NCBI RefSeq assembly: GCF_023715345.1
Contig: NZ_JAMBNY010000001.1
Location: 434,001-498,000, forward strand
Reading direction: 5' to 3'
DNA from: Paenibacillus camelliae
Lineage (GTDB): Bacteria > Bacillota > Bacilli > Paenibacillales > Paenibacillaceae
Length of the DNA stretch: 64,000 nt
The notes beneath the pieces are model-generated. The model was not told where the DNA came from. It made no database searches and saw nothing but the letters and a program-made list of their open reading frames with translations. This document shows positions 26,430 to 33,236 of this stretch, in pieces (position 1 is the first letter of the stretch; every line of letters starts with the position of its first letter). The translations under genes and the position numbers were made by a program.

Positions 26430-27633
26430 CCTTAGCTTCTAATGCATGCTGTGCAACGATGTTTAGCAGCCGCCGTGCAGCGTCCAGCTTCGACATGAGC
26501 GGAAGCCGCTCCACAAGTCCTTGCTTACTGTAAATCGAAATGATATTCGTATCACCGTTAAAGCCAGCACCTTCTGTCGATACATCATTGGCGATAATAA
26601 AATCACAATTTTTCCGGTTCAGTTTATCAAGCGCATATACGTCGATCTGCTCTGTCTCAGCGGCAAAGCCGACAACCGTCTGGTGTGATTTTCGTTTACC
26701 TATCGTCTCTAGTATATCCGTTGTTCGCTCTAATTGTAACACCAGCTCATCAGAGCCTGTTTTTTTAAGCTTTTGGTTATGAATAACCTTAGGACGATAA
26801 TCAGCGACAGCAGCAGACTTAATGACAATATCGCTAGTTTCAAAGCGAGCAAGCACCGCTTGCAGCATATCCTCTGCAGATTCTACCTGTACCAGCTCTA
26901 TGCCTTGAGGAGCTGGTGCGCTAGTGCGACCAGCAATAACGGTCACTTCAGCGCCCTGCTCTTGAGCAGCTTGTGCTACAGCGAAGCCCATTTTGCCTGA
27001 TGAGTCATTGGTTAAATATCGTACAGGATCAAGCCGCTCAATCGTTCCTCCAGCTGTTACGAGAACCTTCTTCCCAGCAAGCAGCTTAGGCTGATTAAGC
27101 CATTGATCCAAGGTAGCGACGATATCTTCAGGCTCAGCCAGTCTGCCCTTGGCCACATAGCCACAAGCAAGCTGCCCTGTACCTGGCTCTATAAATTGAA
27201 CACCGCGCTGCATAAGCAGTTCAATATTGTGAACGACTGCAGGATGCTCATACATATGAACGTTCATCGCTGGGGCAATAACGATTGGACAGGTAGCAGC
27301 CAGCATCGTTGTGCTAAGCATATCATCTGCTAGCCCATGCGCTAGCTTCGCAATTACATTAGCGGTGGCTGGAGCAAGGAGAATAGCATCAGCCCGATCG
27401 GCGAGATCAATATGTGTGACAACCTCCGGATTACGCTCCTCAAAGGTATCGATATGAACTGGATTTTTCGAGAGCGTTTGGAGCGTAAGCGGCGTAATAA
27501 ATTTAGCCGCCGATTCCGTCATCATGACGTGAACCTCTGCACCTAAGCTAACGAGCCTGCTGCATATTGTCGCTGCCTTGTAAGCGGCAATACCACCGCT
27601 AATTCCAAGTATGATTGTCTTTCCGTTTAACAC
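26410..27633 (-). CDS. coaBC: Bifunctional coenzyme A biosynthesis protein CoaBC
   Basis: A 407-residue fusion. The N-terminal flavoprotein decarboxylase CoaC has GISGGIAAYKAATICSRL, the PAMN motif in IAPAMNVHMYEH, and the active-site Cys in GQLACGYVAKGRLAEP. The C-terminal phosphopantothenoylcysteine synthetase CoaB has VTAGGTIERLDPVRYLTNDSSGKMG and KLKK. It converts phosphopantothenate to phosphopantetheine. It is 39 bp from the upstream bstA-like gene. Confidence 0.97.
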   Translation of the reverse strand: MLNGKTIILGISGGIAAYKAATICSRLVSLGAEVHVMMTESAAKFITPLTLQTLSKNPVHIDTFEERNPEVVTHIDLADRADAILLAPATANVIAKLAHGLADDMLSTTMLAATCPIVIAPAMNVHMYEHPAVVHNIELLMQRGVQFIEPGTGQLACGYVAKGRLAEPEDIVATLDQWLNQPKLLAGKKVLVTAGGTIERLDPVRYLTNDSSGKMGFAVAQAAQEQGAEVTVIAGRTSAPAPQGIELVQVESAEDMLQAVLARFETSDIVIKSAAVADYRPKVIHNQKLKKTGSDELVLQLERTTDILETIGKRKSHQTVVGFAAETEQIDVYALDKLNRKNCDFIIANDVSTEGAGFNGDTNIISIYSKQGLVERLPLMSKLDAARRLLNIVAQHALEAKDDERDR

Positions 27634-27672
27634 TATGCCATCTCCTGTCCTAACGTTAAATCCAGAGCGCGC

Positions 27673-28200
27673 TTACCAGTTCAAGCGCTCCTTCGCGTTT
27701 TGTAAATGTGCCAAGTGGTGATAAGCATGCCATCTCGTAAAGCTTAAAAATTGCTTCAAGGACATCTGAGTGCCCTTCTCCGGATGATAAAACTGACGTT
27801 CAAATTCAGCAATGCTCATCGATTTAAGTAAAGTAGTCATTCTTGCAAAGGTTCCTTCAATAATTGACAAGCTCGCTGTAATCGGCATGTCTTTCGTATC
27901 ACTTAACAATGACCAACGATCCTCGAGAAAAGGCTTAATCGTAGGATTATTTTCTGTTAGCGCTAACTTAAAGCGGATTAGTGCATGCATAGAAAAATCA
28001 GCAACATGATGTACAACTTGACGTATTGTCCAGCCTCCGGTTCTATACGGTGTATCGAGCTGCTCCTCAGACAGCTGGGCAACGAGCCCACTAATCTGTG
28101 ATGAGTATTGCTCTAATTGCTGAATCCACTCATCTTTTTGTGCAGCGGTCATGCCTTCAAACACAAATCTTCCAATCGGATAAGTTAAGTTTTCCATCAT
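27673..28200 (-). CDS. DinB-superfamily putative metal-dependent hydrolase, YfiT/BstA-like
   Basis: About 175 residues in the YfiT/BstA branch of the DinB four-helix-bundle superfamily. YPIGRFVFEGMTAAQKDEW, the metal-ligand region VVHHVADFSMHAL and the C-terminal WHAYHHLAHL are present. Such proteins are nickel- or zinc-dependent, and some transfer bacillithiol to electrophiles. AGGAGG lies 4 and 7 bases before two successive ATGs (28198-28200 and 28195-28197). The longer frame up to 28278 has no start signal. A terminator separates it from rpoZ, so it forms an insertion with its own promoter in the otherwise conserved ylo order. Confidence 0.85.
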   Translation of the reverse strand: MMENLTYPIGRFVFEGMTAAQKDEWIQQLEQYSSQISGLVAQLSEEQLDTPYRTGGWTIRQVVHHVADFSMHALIRFKLALTENNPTIKPFLEDRWSLLSDTKDMPITASLSIIEGTFARMTTLLKSMSIAEFERQFYHPEKGTQMSLKQFLSFTRWHAYHHLAHLQNAKERLNW

Positions 28201-28350
28201 AATCCCTCCTAGAAAATAAGTTGTGTCATCGCCTAGAATGAAGTAATATGAAGCCTTTAGCAATTTTCCCTTTATCATATCATATTTTCTCGTAAGGTAA
28301 GTAATTCAACATATCGTATAAATTAACCTTCTTTTTGTGCAAATAAATTA

Positions 28351-28386
28351 AAAAAGATGTGTGCAGCCAGCTGCACACATCTTTTT
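28351..28386 (-). terminator. Terminator between rpoZ and the bstA-like gene
   Basis: AAAAAGATGTGTGCAG, a short loop around CCAG, and CTGCACACATCTTTTT form a perfect hairpin flanked by A and T runs. It can work in either direction and follows rpoZ by 17 bp. Confidence 0.9.
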
Positions 28387-28403
28387 ATCGCAACAACAGT
28401 ATA

Positions 28404-28649
28404 TTACGCCTTTTCCTGTTGACGGGCATCCTTCTGCTCGTCTTTTTCCTTACCAGGAATATACTCAACCTTGATAAGGTCAGCATAAATTTCTTCTAGT
28501 GCAAAGCCTACCGCTTTATGTGAGCGAGCACCTGTCAGCTCTGACTTTTCACCGTTACGCAGCATTCTAGCTCGCTTTGATGCTGCAACAACTAATGTAT
28601 ACTTGCTATCTACCTTCTGTACTAATTCATCAATCGATGGGTATAACAT
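28404..28649 (-). CDS. rpoZ: RNA polymerase omega subunit
   Basis: 81 residues. It begins LYPSIDELVQKVDSKYTLVV, has the family core ASKRARML and the HKAVGFALEEI helix, and ends in a charged Lys/Gln-rich tail. It assists assembly of the beta-prime subunit. It follows gmk by 16 bp in the conserved remA-gmk-rpoZ order. Confidence 0.96.
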   Translation of the reverse strand: MLYPSIDELVQKVDSKYTLVVAASKRARMLRNGEKSELTGARSHKAVGFALEEIYADLIKVEYIPGKEKDEQKDARQQEKA

Positions 28650-28665
28650 CGCACATTCACCTCAT

Positions 28666-29277
28666 TTATGCTTTCTCAGCAGCGGCAGCCATATTCAATA
28701 TATGGTCTGGTAGACGCTCCCGGCGGCAGTTCTCTGCAATAATAATACTACGAATTTTGTCACACGCTACCTCGATATGATCATTCGTAACCGCATAATC
28801 ATAATGATTAAGCAGACCCATTTCCTGAGCAGCAACATTCATACGTGTATTAATTGTATCCAATGTTTCCGTTCCTCGTCCGGTAATTCTTGCCTTTAGC
28901 TCATCAAACGATGGCGGCAACAGAAATACCATGATCGCTTCAGGGAATTTTTCCTTAACCTTTACAGCCCCCTGGACTTCAATCTCTAAGATGACATTTT
29001 TACCAGAGGCCAATGTCTCTTCAACGAAGCTGCGCGGTGTGCCGTAATAATTACCAACATACTCCGCATACTCTAGCATTGCGTCCGCTTTGATTAGCTC
29101 GACAAACTGCTCTTTTGTTTTGAAAAAGTAATTTACCCCATCAATTTCGCCTGGTCGCGGCTGTCTAGTCGTAGCAGACACGGAGTATACAAGCTCTGGC
29201 ATACGTGCACGCAAAGCAGTGCATACGGTTCCTTTACCTACTCCGGCAGGACCCGACAAAACAATTAACAATCCCAT
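28666..29277 (-). CDS. gmk: Guanylate kinase
   Basis: A 203-residue enzyme that phosphorylates GMP to GDP. The P-loop is SGPAGVGKGT, and the GMP-binding segment contains TTRQPRPGEIDGVNYFF. VILEIEVQGAVKVKEKFP, IFLLPPS-type strand and the lid RGTE are present. It is co-transcribed with remA and rpoZ. Confidence 0.97.
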   Translation of the reverse strand: MGLLIVLSGPAGVGKGTVCTALRARMPELVYSVSATTRQPRPGEIDGVNYFFKTKEQFVELIKADAMLEYAEYVGNYYGTPRSFVEETLASGKNVILEIEVQGAVKVKEKFPEAIMVFLLPPSFDELKARITGRGTETLDTINTRMNVAAQEMGLLNHYDYAVTNDHIEVACDKIRSIIIAENCRRERLPDHILNMAAAAEKA

Positions 29278-29295
29278 TGTTCTAAACTCCTCGTA

Positions 29296-29556
29296 CTATT
29301 CATCATTATCATCGTCCTTCGTGGACAATCGGTGTGCAACAGTTTCTGGCTGCACAGCAGATAAAATCACATGGTCGCTGTCGGTAATAATAACCGCACG
29401 AGTACGACGTCCATACGTAGCATCAATAAGCATATGGCGATCACGCGCCTCTTGAATAATACGCTTAATTGGAGCCGATTCAGGGCTTACGATCGAAATA
29501 ATACGATTCGCAGAAACAATGTTACCGAACCCGATATTGATAAGCTTAATGGCCAA
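29296..29556 (-). CDS. remA: Extracellular matrix regulator RemA (DUF370)
   Basis: 86 residues starting with TTG at 29554-29556 (then Ala-Ile-Lys-Leu-Ile-Asn). AAAGGGGGATC lies 4-5 bases before it. The upstream ATG at 29580 has no ribosome binding site and would add an eight-residue tail not seen in the family. Conserved blocks are [34 protein letters not shown] and [15 protein letters not shown]. In B. subtilis RemA is a ring-forming DNA-binding activator of biofilm matrix and osmoprotection genes. It heads the gmk-rpoZ unit. Confidence 0.94.
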   Translation of the reverse strand: MAIKLINIGFGNIVSANRIISIVSPESAPIKRIIQEARDRHMLIDATYGRRTRAVIITDSDHVILSAVQPETVAHRLSTKDDDNDE

Positions 29557-29769
29557 GCCAGATCCCCCTTTTGCATGCATCTTTCAATTGTAAGATACAA
29601 ATGCAACACACCATATTCAGTAGTATAGAAAATGATTCCTATTGCTAGTGTTAACGAAAACACTATTCAACATACAATAATTCATAGCTATACAATAACA
29701 TAAATTTCATTTTAATTGATTTTTGCAAGCAGAACAAGCTCTAACGACAATTTTCTCGCAATCTGTACG

Positions 29770-31620
29770 TTAGACGCGTGTTTTCTCATGAATATACTCA
29801 GTTAATTGCACAGCCATATTGTAGTGAAGGAATGGCGTCATAATATAAATTCCGTTGAAATGCTTAATCGCACAATCGATAAGCTCCTTAGCAATTTTAA
29901 CCCCTTCAGCCCGTCCAGCTTCACCCTCTAGTCCAGACATTCGTGCACGAACCTCATCCGATAGCTGAATACCTGGTACTTCATTATGCAGATACTCTGC
30001 ATTTCTACCGTTCGCAAGAGGCATAATCCCGATAAATATTGGAACAGAAAGGTGCTTCGTCGCTTCAGCAATTCGTTCAATTAGTGCAACGTCATATACC
30101 GGCTGAGTCATAATGTAATCTGCCCCAGCTGTAATTTTTCGTTCTAAGCGCTGCACCGCTTTATCCAAATGCTTAACATTCGGGTTGAATGCTCCGCCAA
30201 CGATAAAATTCGCCTTTTGCTTTAATGGCTTACCGGAAAAAGCGATGCCGTCATTAAGCTGCTTCGTCATACGGATCAATTCAAAGCTGGTCAGATCATA
30301 AACTGAGCTTGAGTCTGGCAAATCTCCGAAGCGCGCTGGATCTCCAGTAACGGCCAACACATGATCGATACCTAGAGCGTCAAGACCCATGAGATGAGAC
30401 TGAGTACCAATCAGATTACGGTCACGACATGCGATATGAATAAGTGGAGTCAATCCGATATGCTCCTGAACGAGCGCCGCTAGCGCCAGGTTACTCATAC
30501 GCGTTACAGCTAAAGAGTTATCTGCCATCGTTACGGCATCAACGTTGCAATCTTTAAGTGCCTGAGCGCCTTGCATAAATTTCGTAATATCGAGATCACG
30601 TGGTGGATCAAGCTCTACAATAACGGTATGACGCTCCTTCACCTTCTTAAGAATATTTTCACTACTGCGACGAGCGCTGCCCCATTTCGCTTGAATAGTC
30701 GAAGGCTCGCTTGCTTCGATTGGCTTCTTCTTAGGTGCAATGACAGGTGCTGTAGGTATGTAGCCATGAAGCGCCTCTGCAATCGCAGCAATATGATCAG
30801 GTGTTGTACCACAGCAGCCACCAATTAAACGTGCTCCACGATCAGCAAATTGCTGTGACATCTTGGCAAAATAATCTGGACCAGCGGAATATTCATACTT
30901 CCCATCCTCAAAGCTGGCAGCACCAGCATTTGGAAAGACAGAATACGTCAGCTTGTCCGAATGGATACCATCAATCAGCTTCAATATCCCATTAGGTCCA
31001 GTTCGACAGTTGAAGCCGACAATGTCTGCTCCTTCACTAAGCAGCTGATCGAACGCTGTATCTAGCGCATAGCCATCCACTGTTCTCCCCGAATCCTCAG
31101 CTGCGAATTGACAAATAATAGGTACATTCGTCTCTTCACGCGCAATGCGCAAAGCGAGCATCATTTCATCTAGATCATAGAAGGTTTCAAAAAGCAGTCC
31201 ATCTACACCTTCAGAGAGTAAAGCATGAATTTGACGATGAAGCGCATCAGTTAGCTGCAACGTTCGAACATTTCCTCGCTTGCCATCTCGTATAGAGCCT
31301 ACCGTTCCAACAACATAGGCATTTTTTTCTGCTGCTTCACGGGCTAGTCGAACAGCCATGCGGTTAATTTCCTCAACTTGATCCTCTATGCCGTAGCGCG
31401 AAAACTTCACACTGTTGGCTTGGTACGTGTTCGTTTGGATCACTTGTGCACCTGCAGCAACATACTGACGATGAACATCTAGCACAGCTTCAGGCTTTGT
31501 AGTTACATACTGCTCATATGGAACACCAATAGGGAACCCCATCTTATACAGAAAGGTTCCCATTGCTCCGTCACCAACTAAGATGCGTGAATTTAGCGCA
31601 TCTCTGAAATTCAATTCCAT
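29770..31620 (-). CDS. yitJ: Bifunctional homocysteine S-methyltransferase / methylenetetrahydrofolate reductase (YitJ-like)
   Basis: 616 residues. The N-terminal homocysteine methyltransferase domain (about 1-290) has GDGAMGTFLYKMG and the zinc Cys residues in VGFNCRTGPNG and IGGCCGTTPDHI. The C-terminal flavin-dependent MTHFR domain (about 330-610) has VIVELDPPRDLD, ALGIDHVLAVTGDP and GADYIMTQPVYD. It supplies methyl groups for methionine. In B. subtilis yitJ is controlled by an S-box riboswitch. Here it starts only 23 bp after dapF, and no S-box sequence is visible, so it is probably expressed with dapF. Confidence 0.95.
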   Translation of the reverse strand: MELNFRDALNSRILVGDGAMGTFLYKMGFPIGVPYEQYVTTKPEAVLDVHRQYVAAGAQVIQTNTYQANSVKFSRYGIEDQVEEINRMAVRLAREAAEKNAYVVGTVGSIRDGKRGNVRTLQLTDALHRQIHALLSEGVDGLLFETFYDLDEMMLALRIAREETNVPIICQFAAEDSGRTVDGYALDTAFDQLLSEGADIVGFNCRTGPNGILKLIDGIHSDKLTYSVFPNAGAASFEDGKYEYSAGPDYFAKMSQQFADRGARLIGGCCGTTPDHIAAIAEALHGYIPTAPVIAPKKKPIEASEPSTIQAKWGSARRSSENILKKVKERHTVIVELDPPRDLDITKFMQGAQALKDCNVDAVTMADNSLAVTRMSNLALAALVQEHIGLTPLIHIACRDRNLIGTQSHLMGLDALGIDHVLAVTGDPARFGDLPDSSSVYDLTSFELIRMTKQLNDGIAFSGKPLKQKANFIVGGAFNPNVKHLDKAVQRLERKITAGADYIMTQPVYDVALIERIAEATKHLSVPIFIGIMPLANGRNAEYLHNEVPGIQLSDEVRARMSGLEGEAGRAEGVKIAKELIDCAIKHFNGIYIMTPFLHYNMAVQLTEYIHEKTRV

Positions 31621-31643
31621 CCCTGCAACGCCACCTATATACT

Positions 31644-32477
31644 CTACTCGAACCTGCCGCGAAACACCTCTTCCGCAGATCCTGTCATATATACATGATT
31701 ATCGCTTGAATTCCATTCAATGTAAAGGTCTCCGCCTTGCAAAGATATTTTCGCTTCACGGTCAGTCACGCCGCGAAGAGCAGAAGCGACCAATGTTGCA
31801 CAAGCTCCAGTGCCGCACGCAAGCGTTGGTCCAGCTCCTCTTTCCCACACACGCATCTCAACATGGTTGCGATTATATACTGTAATAAATTCAACATTTA
31901 TTTTTTTGGGAAATAGCTCATGCTTCTCCAGCATAGGTCCTATAACAGAATAATCAAAGTTAGCTGCATCCTCCACTGGAATAACACAGTGAGGATTACC
32001 CATTGAAACCGCTGTGAAGCTGTACTTCTGACCATTCACATCAATCGGATGCTCTACGATTTGCGGTGCATCGATTAATGTAGGAATTTTTGTACCATTT
32101 AGAATCGGTTGCCCCATATCAACGCGAACCTTTTCGACCTTTCCATTTTCAATGGTCAATTGTACCTTTTGTACACCAGCACCTAATGTTTCAATAGCAA
32201 GTTCTTCTCGATCAATGAGACCGTTATCGTACACGTACTTAGATACACAGCGAATCGCATTACCGCATTGCTCCGCTTCCGTTCCGTCTGAATTAATGAT
32301 GCGCATAGAAAAGTCCGCGCGCTCGGAGGGCAGGATATACACTAAGCCATCCGCACCTATGCCATACCAACGATTGCATACGTCAATAGCAAGCTGTGAC
32401 ACATTACTTGGCAGTTCTCTCTCACCATATACAACAATAAAGTCATTACCTAGTCCATGCATTTTTGTAAATTCCAT
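31644..32477 (-). CDS. dapF: Diaminopimelate epimerase
   Basis: A 277-residue enzyme that makes meso-diaminopimelate for peptidoglycan and lysine. The KMHGLGNDFIVV N terminus and both active-site Cys residues are present (in EQCGNAIRC and ACGTGACATL). GAGGAG lies about 10 bases before ATG, and its 5' leader contains a 9-bp sequence complementary to that region (separate entry). Upstream lies the family B repeat array, then the Ca-ATPase gene. Confidence 0.96.
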   Translation of the reverse strand: MEFTKMHGLGNDFIVVYGERELPSNVSQLAIDVCNRWYGIGADGLVYILPSERADFSMRIINSDGTEAEQCGNAIRCVSKYVYDNGLIDREELAIETLGAGVQKVQLTIENGKVEKVRVDMGQPILNGTKIPTLIDAPQIVEHPIDVNGQKYSFTAVSMGNPHCVIPVEDAANFDYSVIGPMLEKHELFPKKINVEFITVYNRNHVEMRVWERGAGPTLACGTGACATLVASALRGVTDREAKISLQGGDLYIEWNSSDNHVYMTGSAEEVFRGRFE

Positions 32478-32486
32478 CTTCTCTCT

Positions 32487-32541
32487 CTCCTCGTCCGTCT
32501 AATAAATATCTGTGTAAATAAGCATAGAAAAAGACGAGGAG
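32487..32541 (-). promoter_or_regulatory. Possible ribosome-site-masking hairpin in the dapF leader
   Basis: On the minus strand CTCCTCGTC (32541 to 32533) is a perfect complement of GACGAGGAG (32495 to 32487). The second arm contains the GAGGAG ribosome binding site of dapF, whose ATG is at 32477. The loop is 37 bases. Pairing would hide the ribosome site. Whether it is regulated, and by what, is not visible; no known riboswitch core is recognised. Confidence 0.4.
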
Positions 32542-32638
32542 ATTGAGAATAAAGCATTTGTATAAACATTTGCACAATTGTGTGATACGTTCATTGAAGC
32601 CGGACGTTGAAGCATCCTCTTCCAATTAAGCTTCATAA

Positions 32639-32789
32639 GTTCGGCTTTCAGGACCAAGAAGATGGCACGCTAGTAGAAAACGAGGAGCGCAGCGTACGGT
32701 GTTGGTACGTGAGCACCAAAGTTTTCGCTAGCGTGCCATATTCGCCGCCGACTACGCTCCAGAGCAACGCATCGTCATCAATGCCGGAC
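32639..32789 (+). repeat. Structured repeat, family B copy 1
   Basis: A 151-bp unit with the family A layout but on the plus strand. The closing helix is GTTCGGC/GCCGGAC. The block CTTTCAGGACCAAGAAGATG follows. Helix 2 is a perfect 12 bp (ATGGCACGCTAG at 32662-32673 with CTAGCGTGCCAT at 32728-32739), continued by GAAAAC/GTTTTC. The hairpin CGTAC/GTACG (32693-32697 with 32705-32709) is followed by GAGCACC. The unit ends ATTCGCCGCCGA and CATCGTCATCAA. Single-stranded blocks match family A; helix sequences do not. Confidence 0.85.
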
Positions 32790-32823
32790 GGTTGAAGCAT
32801 CCTATTCCAATAAAGCTTCATAA

Positions 32824-33039
32824 GTTCGGCTTTCAGCGCTACACTCATTCCCTCTATCGCTCGAACCTTCCTGCGGAAGGAGGGTGGCTTATATAGCGAA
32901 TGAGTTCCGCTGTTGCTATTACTAGAAAGCAAGGAGCGCAGCGTACGTACTTGGTACGTGAGCACCAAAGTTTTCGCTAGCGTGCCATATTCGCCGCCGA
33001 ATCAACTACAACGCAATAACATCGTCATCAATGCCGAAC
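32824..33039 (+). repeat. Structured repeat, family B copy 2, with a foreign 5' insert
   Basis: The closing helix GTTCGGC/GCCGAAC and the 3' half (including CTAGCGTGCCAT and the CGTAC hairpin) are as in copy 1. The left arm of helix 2 and the ACCAAGAAG block are replaced by about 100 bases without similarity to the other copies, including a self-complementary CCTTCCTGCGGAAGG. Helix 2 therefore cannot form. This is a chimeric or damaged copy. Confidence 0.7.
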
Positions 33040-33071
33040 GTTGAAGCATCCTCTTCCATAAAGGTTCATAA

Positions 33072-33223
33072 GTTCGGCTTTCAGGACCAAGAAGCTTGAG
33101 CGCTAGTAGAAAACGAGTAGCGCAGCGTACGGTGTTGGTACGTGAGCAACGGAATTTTCGCTAGCGCTCAAGATTCGCCGCCGACTATGCTACAACGCAA
33201 TAGCATCGTCATCAAAGCCGAAC
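33072..33223 (+). repeat. Structured repeat, family B copy 3, compensated helix 2
   Basis: A 152-bp unit closed by GTTCGGC/GCCGAAC. Helix 2 is CTTGAGCGCTAG (33095-33106) with CTAGCGCTCAAG (33161-33172): the outer six base pairs differ from copy 1, yet all 12 still pair. The rest is nearly identical to copy 1. It ends 13 bp before the stop codon of the Ca-ATPase gene. Linkers of about 35 bp between copies carry TGAAGCATCC and a nearby GCTTCA. Confidence 0.85.
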
Positions 33224-33236
33224 GTTGAAGCATCCC

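Noticed and set aside
31621..31643. S-box riboswitch before the yitJ-like gene
   Set aside because: Only 23 bp are available and no SAM riboswitch core is present there or upstream of dapF.
32607..32968. Open frames on both strands inside the B repeats
   Set aside because: They follow the palindromic repeat units, have no ribosome sites, and change frame between copies.
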